28,896 bases of DNA from a virus: IMG/VR virus record IMGVR_UViG_3300023442_000019, positions 1-28,896 of that record; one strand, given 5' to 3'. The notes under the pieces are model-generated. The model did not search any database. It was not told where the DNA came from and saw only the letters and a program-made list of their open reading frames with translations. Shown one piece after another: positions 7,280 to 15,428 of the stretch (within the stretch, counting starts at the first letter, position 1; the number at the start of each line of letters is the position of its first letter). Position numbers and translations under genes: made by a program.

Positions 7280-7834
7280 ATGAGAATTGAAGAATATGGA
7301 GGAATTCTTGCATCACCTAAAGTTCCTCAAGAGCAGAAGCTTAAAGCTATTCGCAAACTCGAAAAAGCAAAGCAATATGGTCTTTTGCCTAAATTTTGTT
7401 CAAGAGTTCAGATAACTCCACCGACTCCACTTGGCAATAAGAAATATGGACATGTGTCCATATTTCTGGATGGTAACGAAGATCACAGACTTTTCGATAT
7501 TAGACATATATTTCTTGAAATTGAAATAGAACTTACAGAGACCTTTCAGTTTGTTGCACGTCTAAAAGGATGTGATAAAGAGTATCAGTATAACCAGTAT
7601 GATGAATACAGAAAAGTAAAGCAAGGAATTAAGCAGCTTAAACAAAAAATTAAAAATGAGATAGATAAAGAAATTACTAATGTAAAGGAAGTACCGTACA
7701 GTATACCACAGCATCTGTATGAGCTAATGAAAAAAAGATACCCTGAAACTGTCATTTTAGATTGCTATGATGTTAAAGTAAATATAGACTTGCAAAGACA
7801 TGTCGATGAAAGTGAAATCAAAAGAGATATTTAA
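7280..7834 (+). CDS. unknown protein, last large gene of + cassette
   Basis: This protein of about 184 residues starts at an ATG preceded by AGGTGAT; an in-frame GTG lies three codons upstream. The N-terminal third is helical and basic, the middle is beta (GHVSIFLDG, LEIEIELTETF), and a coiled-coil-like Lys-rich helix spans about residues 115-140. Cysteines are few. It lies 35 bases after the DUF2080-like gene in the same direction. No family or catalytic motif is recognised. Confidence 0.65.
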   Translation: MRIEEYGGILASPKVPQEQKLKAIRKLEKAKQYGLLPKFCSRVQITPPTPLGNKKYGHVSIFLDGNEDHRLFDIRHIFLEIEIELTETFQFVARLKGCDKEYQYNQYDEYRKVKQGIKQLKQKIKNEIDKEITNVKEVPYSIPQHLYELMKKRYPETVILDCYDVKVNIDLQRHVDESEIKRDI

Positions 7835-8054
7835 TAAAATATTCTCTAAAAGCTGGGAAATAGAAGATGTGGATGTGCTGTATTTGCTTTTCAGCAGGGA
7901 AGTGGCAGATTTTCTTAAGCCATTTCTAATGGGTTTAGATTACAGTGATGACAGAAATCGACCAGGGCTGCGTATAGCGTTTAGTAACGATTATGGGAAT
8001 GAGCTGTATGTCATTCCCATGGAAGACCTTAATGAGGGAGCGTTATGGTTATAA
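7800..8054 (+). CDS. small unknown protein
   Basis: This 84-residue protein overlaps the preceding gene by 35 bases, with ATGs at 7800 and 7806. It has a basic helical N-terminus, then an acidic alpha/beta part. No ribosome site is clear, so translation may be coupled to the upstream gene. No family is recognised. Confidence 0.6.
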   Translation: MSMKVKSKEIFNKIFSKSWEIEDVDVLYLLFSREVADFLKPFLMGLDYSDDRNRPGLRIAFSNDYGNELYVIPMEDLNEGALWL

Positions 8055-8290
8055 AATTGTTAAAGCTCCTCAGTTATGAGGAAGGAAATAGGTCATACTA
8101 TGATAATTTCATGGCATACCAGTATCCAGTGTCTCAGTGGCGACTGTGGATGTGCAGAAACAGGGTAACAAGAATTACAGAGGGTTCCAGTGAAATATGT
8201 ATCTTGCCAACTGGAGAAAGGGTTAAGGATTGTACCGACTGTAGGTACGATCCTGTGCGGTTTGATTTAATTCAATGGGTAACAGTGTAA
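8045..8290 (+). CDS. small Cys-containing protein, end of + cassette
   Basis: This 81-residue protein overlaps the previous gene by 10 bases and has GAGGGAG before its ATG. The C-terminal third holds a C-x2-C pair (CTDC) and two more cysteines upstream, so it may bind metal. Aromatic residues are frequent. Its stop codon lies inside the hairpin that separates it from the converging neck gene. No family is recognised. Confidence 0.6.
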   Translation: MVIKLLKLLSYEEGNRSYYDNFMAYQYPVSQWRLWMCRNRVTRITEGSSEICILPTGERVKDCTDCRYDPVRFDLIQWVTV

Positions 8291-8302
8291 AAGCTGTTAC
8301 CC
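8277..8302. terminator. hairpin between converging operons
   Basis: A perfect 9-base stem GGGTAACAG / CTGTTACCC with an 8-base loop covers the stop codon of the + strand cassette. It lies 18 bases before the end of the opposing neck gene. It is not followed by a strong T run, so intrinsic termination is not certain, but its position fits a 3'-end marker or RNA stabiliser for both directions. Confidence 0.45.
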
Positions 8303-8319
8303 CTGACAGAATCATATAG

Positions 8320-8751
8320 TCATTTTAATGCAGATTTTTTGATGCTTGCTTTTAGTTCTTTATTAAATATTTCTTGAAGCTTCTTCTTTTCTTCGTTGAA
8401 CGTGGTTCTCATGAAGGAGCGTTCAGGAATATTTTTTTTAGGAGCGCCAAACTCATGCACCGCTCCGATAAGTGCTTCCTCTCCGAATAAGCCCACTTTT
8501 GCAGTATTTTTATCAATCTTATGCGTGATACTCGCTCTGAGCTTACCTGTGTCAATCAGAGGTTTGCTGCTACCCTTGCGTTTGATAGTTGCAGGTTTCA
8601 GAGGGGGCCACTCTCCTCTCCCTTCGGTGATTGTTTCCTTGATTTTACCCTCTAAATAGGATGCTGCTTTTTTTATCGCATGTGATTGTGCTTTCTCAAT
8701 CTCTTGCAGGAGCTTTTGGAGGTTGCCTTTTTTTTCTATCTCAGCATTCAT
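8320..8751 (-). CDS. neck / tail completion protein (Mu gpG or HK97 gp10-like)
   Basis: This 143-residue protein matches the pattern of the phage virion morphogenesis family. It has a helical N-terminus, then WPPLKPATIKRKG, an LIDTGKLRASI motif (residues about 65-75), a short strand, VHEFG, and the PERSFMR motif before a C-terminal helix. The family sits at the head-tail interface and completes the tail or neck. It overlaps the upstream gene by an ATGA junction and ends the virion block before the opposing cassette. Confidence 0.85.
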   Translation of the reverse strand: MNAEIEKKGNLQKLLQEIEKAQSHAIKKAASYLEGKIKETITEGRGEWPPLKPATIKRKGSSKPLIDTGKLRASITHKIDKNTAKVGLFGEEALIGAVHEFGAPKKNIPERSFMRTTFNEEKKKLQEIFNKELKASIKKSALK

Positions 8752-9077
8752 TTTTTCAATTTCAAAAGCAGCTTCATGTATGCTTGCTGCTTCTCTATTC
8801 CCTGCACAAGATAGCGGTTACCATTGTAATCGATTTCATCCCCCACGCTCACGCTCTCAGTTGCTGCAACGTAAGCTTTGAGATCCTCAGCCGTGTACCC
8901 CAGCCCCTCTAAAAATCGTAAGTCCTCAGCCTTCAGAGGCTGGATAATGGCTGTGATGGTAGTTGTTGTCTCTGCTTCAGAAACATACCCGTCTGTTATT
9001 GTTCTTGTAACTGTTATTACAGATATTGTGCTCCCGTGTGCTGATAATATGCTGTTGAAATCATCTGCAAAGCTCAT
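8748..9077 (-). CDS. head closure / stopper-like protein
   Basis: This 109-residue, beta-rich protein ends with DYNGNRYLVQGIEKQ, the pattern seen at the C-terminal strands of SPP1 gp16-like stopper and related head-tail joining proteins. The N-terminal helix and internal Thr/Val strands also fit. It lies directly upstream of the gp10-like gene and is coupled to it, as in many siphoviruses. Sequence conservation in this family is low, so position carries part of the weight. Confidence 0.7.
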   Translation of the reverse strand: MSFADDFNSILSAHGSTISVITVTRTITDGYVSEAETTTTITAIIQPLKAEDLRFLEGLGYTAEDLKAYVAATESVSVGDEIDYNGNRYLVQGIEKQQAYMKLLLKLKK

Positions 9078-9334
9078 ATCAACCCCTCTGTTCCTTTTCT
9101 CAGTAGCATCTCCAATTCCATTATTGTCTCTGCAACCTCATGATAATTCAGCCTGTTTGCTTTAAGCTCACGTATTGTCAGCCTTGCAAGAGCTTCCCGC
9201 CATTCCCAAAGCTCCTGCCTGTCAAAAGGATGAACACTTCCGCCATTGCAAGCTCTCTTCAAAAATCTGATGTGAACCCGTATCTGCCTCAGTTTGTCTG
9301 CTGTTATCGCTATCACTAACAACCCCTCAAACAC
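9074..9334 (-). CDS. small unknown protein upstream of stopper gene
   Basis: This 86-residue, helical and Arg/Leu-rich protein has a GTG start within the end of the upstream small membrane gene. It overlaps the stopper gene by 4 bases. Its place next to neck genes suggests a connector role, but no family is recognised. The first ten residues are hydrophobic and may not be translated if a later start is used. Confidence 0.55.
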   Translation of the reverse strand: MFEGLLVIAITADKLRQIRVHIRFLKRACNGGSVHPFDRQELWEWREALARLTIRELKANRLNYHEVAETIMELEMLLRKGTEGLI

Positions 9335-9462
9335 CTGAACATCGCATAATGAGCGTAAGCAGTAGCAGCTGCACAGAGTACGAATATCATGTAATACATA
9401 AACTTAGCCATCCATTCTATCGCTTTTTCTTTTATTTTTTCCGATGTTATACCACTCGTCAT
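9316..9462 (-). CDS. small single-span membrane protein
   Basis: This 48-residue frame is joined by an ATGA overlap to the gene before it. A charged helix (residues 1-20) is followed by one hydrophobic segment (about residues 22-38, MYYMIFVLCAAATAYA) and a short Arg/Cys tail. Size and topology would suit a small holin or other membrane accessory. No family is recognised. Confidence 0.5.
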   Translation of the reverse strand: MTSGITSEKIKEKAIEWMAKFMYYMIFVLCAAATAYAHYAMFRCLRGC

Positions 9463-9704
9463 ACTACTCTCGTTATCACTTTCCTGATTTGCCTGTCTAA
9501 CTTATTGTAATCATTGTTATCATAATCATTGTTAAAGATATAATCAATATCCTCTCTGATGTGGAATTCACGCATACGTTTCTGACATTCTTTCAACCCG
9601 TCTTCAAAACCACGCTGGTACATGTCCCGCTCAAGCTTTGTGTTAAAACATTTGTCCCTGTATCTCCATATTGACTTGTCTATTGAGTCAGGATATACGC
9701 TCAT
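9459..9704 (-). CDS. small charged protein
   Basis: This 81-residue protein is rich in Asp, Asn, Arg and Tyr, with a low-complexity Asn/Asp/Tyr stretch near the C-terminus. It overlaps both neighbours by ATGA junctions, so it belongs to a tightly coupled string of small genes. No family is recognised. Confidence 0.55.
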   Translation of the reverse strand: MSVYPDSIDKSIWRYRDKCFNTKLERDMYQRGFEDGLKECQKRMREFHIREDIDYIFNNDYDNNDYNKLDRQIRKVITRVV

Positions 9705-9856
9705 AACAGCCAGATTTCACCTCCTCCGCCTATTTTTAACAGCTCCAGAGCATCTGCAATTGAGCATTTGCCATCTTCTTTTTGCACCATATCCAGCGCC
9801 ACTGTCCATGCAACATCATGCAGTAGCACAGGATAGCCTTTATAAATACCTTGCAT
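9701..9856 (-). CDS. small unknown protein
   Basis: This 51-residue frame starts with an ATG sharing a base with the previous stop (TAATG) and ends in an ATGA overlap with the next gene. A strand-helix pattern (residues 8-24) is followed by a helix and a GGGG turn near the end. The perfect fit between neighbours supports it as a real gene despite the size. No family is recognised. Confidence 0.55.
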   Translation of the reverse strand: MQGIYKGYPVLLHDVAWTVALDMVQKEDGKCSIADALELLKIGGGGEIWLL

Positions 9857-10389
9857 TACATCACCCTCTCCTTGCGTTGATTAAGAAGCCATCTGTAATA
9901 CTTACGCTGGAAGTAAGGCAAGTGTTCAGGCGATTTCCTGCGATTTTTAAGAAATATGTATACCCACCGAAGCCAGAATGGCAGAAACTCATGAACATGT
10001 TTATCAAGGTCGTCTGCTGGCAAATCTTCAGCATGTAAAAACTCATGCACTATTCTGAGTTCTAATACCTCTTCCGTCTCATCTCCAAAAACGATGACTG
10101 AAGCCTTATCATTATCTAACTTCTTATTCCCATCACCCCATGCTGCTCCTGCAAAAGTTTCTATTAGATTCTTATGCTTCTTATAGTCAATGATAAACAT
10201 TGTGCCCCCGAAATACGGAAACGGGATTTTCCATCGTTTCCCGTTACTAACGTAGTCTATCTGAACATAAGGCTCATCCAGAATATTAGTAACCCATTTT
10301 ATCGCAAAAACAAAATCCCACTCGGTCAGTTTTCTGATAGCAGGATTCACTTTTTTGAATATACTCCTCTCGGCAATAATCTGCATCAT
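9856..10389 (-). CDS. putative zinc metallopeptidase (HExxH)
   Basis: This 177-residue protein contains HEFLH at residues 115-119, the zinc-binding HExxH motif of metallopeptidases. An acidic tract and further His residues (HVHE at about 131-134) follow and could give a third ligand. A beta region precedes the motif. No signal peptide is seen. It follows a holin-like gene by one base, so a role in cell envelope breakdown or virion protein maturation is possible. The motif alone can occur by chance, and the third ligand is not certain. Confidence 0.5.
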   Translation of the reverse strand: MMQIIAERSIFKKVNPAIRKLTEWDFVFAIKWVTNILDEPYVQIDYVSNGKRWKIPFPYFGGTMFIIDYKKHKNLIETFAGAAWGDGNKKLDNDKASVIVFGDETEEVLELRIVHEFLHAEDLPADDLDKHVHEFLPFWLRWVYIFLKNRRKSPEHLPYFQRKYYRWLLNQRKERVM

Positions 10390-10390
10390 G

Positions 10391-10597
10391 CTATCCCCCT
10401 CTGAAAATTAACCCCATAAGAACCGTAATTGCAAATGCGATAATCCCTATGCCTGTTTTAAACCGTGCTGTCCATATTTCTTCTTCTCTCAATCTTGTCT
10501 CATGATTTTTAAGAAGCTCCTGCTCCTCCTCAAGCTGTTCCTTTATATACCGTACATCCGTAGAAATTTGAATTAAAAGGTCATGGTCATTTGTCAT
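10391..10597 (-). CDS. XhlA-like small membrane protein
   Basis: This 68-residue protein has an acidic coiled-coil region at residues 5-40 (rich in Glu, with heptad spacing), then one C-terminal membrane span (about 48-65) ending in FRGG. That build matches hemolysin XhlA-like phage proteins, which work with holins in lysis. It is the first gene after promoter copy 2 and heads an operon running to the neck genes. Family assignment is by layout, not by a strict motif. Confidence 0.6.
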   Translation of the reverse strand: MTNDHDLLIQISTDVRYIKEQLEEEQELLKNHETRLREEEIWTARFKTGIGIIAFAITVLMGLIFRGG

Positions 10598-10618
10598 CTG
10601 TATCTTGTTTTTACAGAA

Positions 10619-10629
10619 GACTTTTTAAC
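10619..10629 (-). promoter_or_regulatory. late-type TATA promoter, copy 2
   Basis: Minus strand GTTAAAAAGTC ends 21 bases before the ATG at 10597. Spacing predicts a leaderless or nearly leaderless transcript for the XhlA-like, peptidase and neck gene operon. Confidence 0.75.
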
Positions 10630-10646
10630 AATTATAGAAGAAAGAA

Positions 10647-10922
10647 TTAAACTACAACAAACCTCGTTTCCTCAATTTCTGTGTTTCCGTTCAGGTCTGT
10701 TGCTGTTACTTTAGCCGTCCATATCCCAACAGAGGCATTGCTTGGGATTGCATAAGTGTAGCTGTAAATCCCCTCTGCATCCCTGTTCATGTTCCCTGAG
10801 CTTTTTTCCGTTCCGTCTGGTGCGATAATCGCACACGAAATCGTAGACGGATCAACAAGATTTCCGTTCTCATCTTTCACATTTACAGTTATTTTGTATG
10901 TTTCACCTTTATAATAACTCAT
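10647..10922 (-). CDS. Ig-like / BppU-type beta domain protein
   Basis: This 91-residue protein consists of one beta-sandwich: GETYKITVNVKDENG, then a DGTEK turn and a closing TRFVVV strand. It resembles bacterial-Ig-like or BppU N-terminal domains found in tail fibres and surface proteins. It overlaps the upstream gene by an ATGA junction and ends the surface-protein operon. It may bind to or extend the protein encoded just before it. Confidence 0.65.
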   Translation of the reverse strand: MSYYKGETYKITVNVKDENGNLVDPSTISCAIIAPDGTEKSSGNMNRDAEGIYSYTYAIPSNASVGIWTAKVTATDLNGNTEIEETRFVVV

Positions 10923-11683
10923 AGATTCGCCCCCTCAAGAGTGTATATTTTACTGTTGTGCATCGTAAGATCATACACTTTTTTGTTCTGCAAGATAAGC
11001 TGCTTTATCACACCCAGCCCGTGTATATCGTACTTTAATGTCAAATCGCTATCCAGTAACGCTATTACATCATATTTCAGCGTAAGAGTTTTAGAAAGAG
11101 TATTTGCACTTAAGATATTGTACTTTAACGTAATATCGCTTGTATGTGGCTGGAAAATATCGTATTTTAAAGAAATATCGTTGTTTACACTTACAAATAA
11201 ATCGTATTTTAAGGAAATATCATTGCTCAGCAGTGTGAATATGTCATATTTCAGAATGAGATCTTTAGTCAGCGTGTTTGCTGTGATAATATCGTATTTT
11301 AAAGTTAAATCATCAGTGAGAAGATAGAATATATCGTATTTTAAGGAGACCTCTTTATTAAGAATGTTGAACAGGTCATACTTTAAAGAAATGTTATTAT
11401 TCACAAGAAGAAAATCAACCTGTTTTTGTTCTGGTGTGCTTGCTGCGGTAAATGTTTTATCTGTATTAACAGCGCTGACTTTTATTGTATCTCCCGCTTG
11501 GTATCCGTTTGGCAGATTCGCTAAATCATCATAAACGTAATTCCCTGAAGAATCGGTTGTGCAGGTATCACTACCGCCTCTGGTAACGTTTGTTATTGTT
11601 ACGGTTGCTCCGCTCTGTGCTGTGCCATTTACTTTTACTGTGCCATATACCGTGTAGGGTCCGCTTAATGGGAAATCTGGCAT
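10919..11683 (-). CDS. surface-type protein with nine LKYDI repeats
   Basis: This 254-residue protein has an N-terminal carboxypeptidase-regulatory-like beta domain (residues about 10-92, with GTVKVNGTAQSGATVTI and a DSSGNYVYDDL turn). Nine tandem repeats of 14-16 residues, each built around [ILV]-x-LKYD-[ILV], occupy residues 98-221. A short basic tail ends it. Such regularly spaced strands suggest an elongated beta solenoid or a stalk. It begins directly at the stop of the large LamG protein and probably works with it in cell-surface or fibre assembly. No signal peptide is seen. Confidence 0.6.
   Translation of the reverse strand: MPDFPLSGPYTVYGTVKVNGTAQSGATVTITNVTRGGSDTCTTDSSGNYVYDDLANLPNGYQAGDTIKVSAVNTDKTFTAASTPEQKQVDFLLVNNNISLKYDLFNILNKEVSLKYDIFYLLTDDLTLKYDIITANTLTKDLILKYDIFTLLSNDISLKYDLFVSVNNDISLKYDIFQPHTSDITLKYNILSANTLSKTLTLKYDVIALLDSDLTLKYDIHGLGVIKQLILQNKKVYDLTMHNSKIYTLEGANL
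11021..11392 (-). repeat. nine coding repeats (LKYDI type)
   Basis: The DNA behind the repeats reads TTAAAATACGATAT-like on the minus strand at roughly 45-base intervals. Repeats with the insert TANTLTK or SANTLSK recur twice at a distance of about four units, hinting at growth by duplication of multi-repeat blocks. Confidence 0.75.
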
Positions 11684-14600
11684 TTACCAACTCCTCTGCC
11701 TGTCGAAAGCTTTTGTACTGTTCACCCAAAACCCTTCGCCCTGTCTTACCGCTATGCTTGCATTTCCTGTCAATCCACAGGTATATGTGTATTCTTGCTG
11801 TGTTTGTGGCTCAATATACACAATCTTATCAACATCACATACTCCATTACTGTTTATGCTTGTGTTTATCTGTTCAAGTGTCCTTGTGCCGTTATAGTCT
11901 AAGCCTAACAGATTCCAGCCTGTTTTAACAGTCCAGTTATAGTTTCCGTGTCCGTTGTCTCTTGTTACTGTATCGTTGTTTGCGAATTTGATATAAACTG
12001 CCTCTCCCTCTGGGATTGTCTGTGTTGCTCGGTAGCTCCAGCCTGCTTTGTATGTTTCCCATCTTTGAGTGCTGGAGTTCCAGCGTGCTATCCAAACGAC
12101 GTTAGAAGCATTCATGATATTTCTCATAGAGGTAAAGCTCTGGGTGGTGTTTATGAATACAGGTTGCCAGCCTGTGTTAAATACAGATTGATTGAATGAT
12201 GATGACGGAGGGATTACGTTTGTATAAACAACACCTGTTTGAGCGTATGCACCAGTTGTTGCATACGAACTTACATAATAAGTGTAGCTGTAATTCTGAA
12301 GATTGCTCATTGTTATTGACGCAGACGTGCCAATTTCATTTACCGTCATCGAAATATTATATGGTCCAGTGCTGTTAGTCCAGTGCAGTGTTGCGTTTTT
12401 AATCTCAGCTATTTCTGTTGAATTAACCTGTATTGTAAAATTATCTGAATATACTGTCTGATTAACAGGTGTTATAGGGTCATAAGCAATTCCGTACTCA
12501 AGTGATGTGAAATAAGAAGTCATACTTGAGAGACTACCAAGATATATTCTGTTTATTAAAGTTCCTGTATTTCCTTTACCACCCACTGCTAAAAATGGTT
12601 GTGGAGTTATATACTGTACAGGTGATGCGAATTCGTCATCACTATATGTTGTTGCCTTACAAAAGCCTATCCTGGGTCTCCCCCAATTCCACACACCAAC
12701 ACCATAATTTGTATCGTTCACAATAGCTGCAAAAACACCATCATACTTAACAAGACAATCATTGTTAGGTATTTCAGAGGTAATATCTATGAGCTCGCTT
12801 CCGTTATGAAATTTAAAAATTGAAAAAATCGGATTTATATATACCGCAGCATTCTCTTGATAAGCCGCACTATGATTGTCCTCTCCAAAATGAATGTAAG
12901 TATAATTTGCTATCAAAACAGGGTTTTCCCCATCAAATGTATAAGTTATTATTAATTGTAAGTCTGACTCAATACTATTGAGCCCATCAGGATTCCAAAA
13001 TGATAAATTTGTTATGAAAGTCGCAGAGTGATTTGTATAAGTATAATTAATAACTCTGCTTGGTCTTCCGTATTTACTTCCACTAAGTACAGGATTCCAT
13101 GACCAAGTCTCATAAAAATTAGTTTCATTATATCCTGAACTTGTCCAGCTTTCTGGCCAGTGATAAAAAGAGGATTGTATCTGCCGTCCAGCATCATAAT
13201 TATTAACAAGATTTGTATTATTATTTAATTCAGATAAATACGTTATAGCTCCACCATAAACAATGTCTATGCCTACTTTAATTTTTGAATTGTTAATATA
13301 TATTCTATCACTATCCCTGCCTATTACTCTTTCAGTGTATCCCAACGTTGTATCGTATACATATCCTGCTGGTGGTGTTCGGTTTACAATAGTAACGTAT
13401 GTCCCGTATGTTGTATTTTTATATCTTTCAACAGGATACAGATTAACGTTATTAACAGAGTATATATACCCTAAGTCCTCTCCTAATGAAAAACCAGCAG
13501 GGCATGTATCACTTATTGTATCCATGTAAATATTTGTAGTAGCATTTTGGCAGCGTATAAGATGTACTCTATTTGTTCCCCCGGAAGCAAGTGTACGAAA
13601 TTCGGGTTCTATGGTATTAAACCCGCCCAAGCCCTTTGTTTTTGATGAAACATATCTTCTTTCACCACCTATTCCAGCATCCCCTAAAAGATACACTAAA
13701 TTTTCCATCTGCTGGCTCAGATGTAAGCCTAAGTCAATTTCCACGTAATATGTGGGGGTTGTATAATTATTACCATTCGTGGTATTAGTTCCTACAACAT
13801 AATAATAATATTTTCCATCATATAAATCCGTAAGTGTGATTTCCCAGTCTGTTGTTGATACTTGATTCATCGGATATTGCTTAATACCCCACCATCTCGT
13901 ATCCCAATATAACGTAACATTGTCATATATTTCTGTAGTAGTAACTTTTATTGTGGTGCTTCTTGTGTTCCATGGCTCTTGCTGATTTAGTTTGGTAGGT
14001 GGCACAAATTTTATTTTTGGTGTGGTATTGTGTATATATATAGTTACATTGTATGTTGGTAGATAGTTACGGATTGTTACATTATTTTGAATTACAGAAG
14101 ACGGTACTGTAAAGTATACTGAACCAAAAACATCAGATGCATTGTAAGTTATATTAACTGGATTATCCGAAGATGTGTTCCAGTAGTTGCTCCATGTATT
14201 GTTATTAACAGTCGCCCTGATTTGTTCTGCTCTATCGTAATATATCTTCAATCTATCACTTTCATTTAATGTGCGATTGTATATGAGAACATTATCAATC
14301 GTGATATTCATATAACCTTCATAACCAGTGTAACTTCTTGCACCAAAACGCAGTGGTGTTGTAGTGGACTGCATTGTTCCTGAAAAAGAAGTATTAGTAT
14401 ATGTTAAGCTATACTGTGTACCATCTATACGTATGTATAATCTATTATCGCCTGTTTTTGAATTATCATACCCCACTTCTATCCAATGATATGACCCTTC
14501 TGGAAACACAGCATCTGTATCACCATACAGATAGTTTACATTGCTGGAGAATGTAACAACTCTTATAACTCCAGGGGAGGGCATTTCTATTCCAAACTGT

Positions 14601-15424
14601 CTTCCAGTTTCACTATCCTTCCCAAGCAAGCTTCCTGTTTTTGAGATGTTGTTTATTTTAACAAGCATTATAATAGTCCAGTTCCCACTTCCAAAATCAT
14701 ATGCTGTGTTAGAGGGAATCTCAGCGTATGTTCCTGTTGTTCCGCTGTAATGTACTGCATTGTTGTACATTCCTTCTACATGTTCATACGTACCGTACAA
14801 CGTGCCATTGTTTGCAGTAGAGGAATAGTCAATAAGCGTGTTCCCTGTTGCTTCGTCATGCCTCCACCAGCCCACAAGTCCGTTTGTAGGTATGTCGTAT
14901 GGGTCTGCTCTCGTTGATTTTGGGGTGATGTTAACCCACATATCAAGTATATCCTGTCCGTTATATGCGGCATCAAGTTGTACTGTACAATTTCCTGTAC
15001 ATGTAGCATTGATATAATGTGGGTCATAATACACCCTAAAATTTCTTACAAAAGATAAATCTCCTCCATTAGTATAACCCCATAATTCAATTCTGTCAGT
15101 GGTATTGAGTGTTATACTAATATCCTCTGATACTTGAACAAAGTAGTTACTTGTAGTACTGTGTTCTAAGCTAACCGCTACTCCGTTTTTTCTCACCTCT
15201 GTCCCTATTCCGTAGAGAGAACTACTTGATGTAGTGTTCATTTCCCATTTTACTCTTATTGTGCCTGTGATGTTTTCAGTCGGTGTTATCTCAAGTAGTT
15301 TTACATAAGTTGTGGAGGTTGTACTTGCTAAAGAGTCATTGCTCCATCTGAGGGTATTACTTGCCAAAACTTGTAAATTTGCAGAGGCTGGTGTTATTAC
15401 TGCTAAAAATAGTATTAACAGCAA
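11684..15424 (-). CDS. large secreted LamG-domain protein (adhesin or tail fibre)
   Basis: This protein of about 1,246 residues starts with a secretion signal: a hydrophobic run LLILFLAVITPASA. Mature sequence is extremely rich in Asn, Thr, Ser and Tyr, with many N-x-S/T sites. A LamG/concanavalin-like domain starts near residue 182 (GLVGWW) and ends near 400. Beta-rich surface-protein repeats and a C-terminal FQSF/GWNLLGL-type module follow. The listed start is a TTG without ribosome site; a CTG four codons upstream (giving RSK before the hydrophobic run) is possible. A strong ribosome site and ATG stand slightly upstream in another frame (see findings). The product is probably displayed on the host surface or used as receptor-binding fibre. 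Confidence 0.75.
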   Translation of the reverse strand: MLLILFLAVITPASANLQVLASNTLRWSNDSLASTTSTTYVKLLEITPTENITGTIRVKWEMNTTSSSSLYGIGTEVRKNGVAVSLEHSTTSNYFVQVSEDISITLNTTDRIELWGYTNGGDLSFVRNFRVYYDPHYINATCTGNCTVQLDAAYNGQDILDMWVNITPKSTRADPYDIPTNGLVGWWRHDEATGNTLIDYSSTANNGTLYGTYEHVEGMYNNAVHYSGTTGTYAEIPSNTAYDFGSGNWTIIMLVKINNISKTGSLLGKDSETGRQFGIEMPSPGVIRVVTFSSNVNYLYGDTDAVFPEGSYHWIEVGYDNSKTGDNRLYIRIDGTQYSLTYTNTSFSGTMQSTTTPLRFGARSYTGYEGYMNITIDNVLIYNRTLNESDRLKIYYDRAEQIRATVNNNTWSNYWNTSSDNPVNITYNASDVFGSVYFTVPSSVIQNNVTIRNYLPTYNVTIYIHNTTPKIKFVPPTKLNQQEPWNTRSTTIKVTTTEIYDNVTLYWDTRWWGIKQYPMNQVSTTDWEITLTDLYDGKYYYYVVGTNTTNGNNYTTPTYYVEIDLGLHLSQQMENLVYLLGDAGIGGERRYVSSKTKGLGGFNTIEPEFRTLASGGTNRVHLIRCQNATTNIYMDTISDTCPAGFSLGEDLGYIYSVNNVNLYPVERYKNTTYGTYVTIVNRTPPAGYVYDTTLGYTERVIGRDSDRIYINNSKIKVGIDIVYGGAITYLSELNNNTNLVNNYDAGRQIQSSFYHWPESWTSSGYNETNFYETWSWNPVLSGSKYGRPSRVINYTYTNHSATFITNLSFWNPDGLNSIESDLQLIITYTFDGENPVLIANYTYIHFGEDNHSAAYQENAAVYINPIFSIFKFHNGSELIDITSEIPNNDCLVKYDGVFAAIVNDTNYGVGVWNWGRPRIGFCKATTYSDDEFASPVQYITPQPFLAVGGKGNTGTLINRIYLGSLSSMTSYFTSLEYGIAYDPITPVNQTVYSDNFTIQVNSTEIAEIKNATLHWTNSTGPYNISMTVNEIGTSASITMSNLQNYSYTYYVSSYATTGAYAQTGVVYTNVIPPSSSFNQSVFNTGWQPVFINTTQSFTSMRNIMNASNVVWIARWNSSTQRWETYKAGWSYRATQTIPEGEAVYIKFANNDTVTRDNGHGNYNWTVKTGWNLLGLDYNGTRTLEQINTSINSNGVCDVDKIVYIEPQTQQEYTYTCGLTGNASIAVRQGEGFWVNSTKAFDRQRSW

Positions 15425-15428
15425 TATT

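Noticed and set aside
10391-10597. Classic holin/endolysin pair with an amidase or pseudomurein endopeptidase
   Set aside because: No amidase, lysozyme or pseudomurein endoisopeptidase motif was found in the downstream genes; only HExxH is present.
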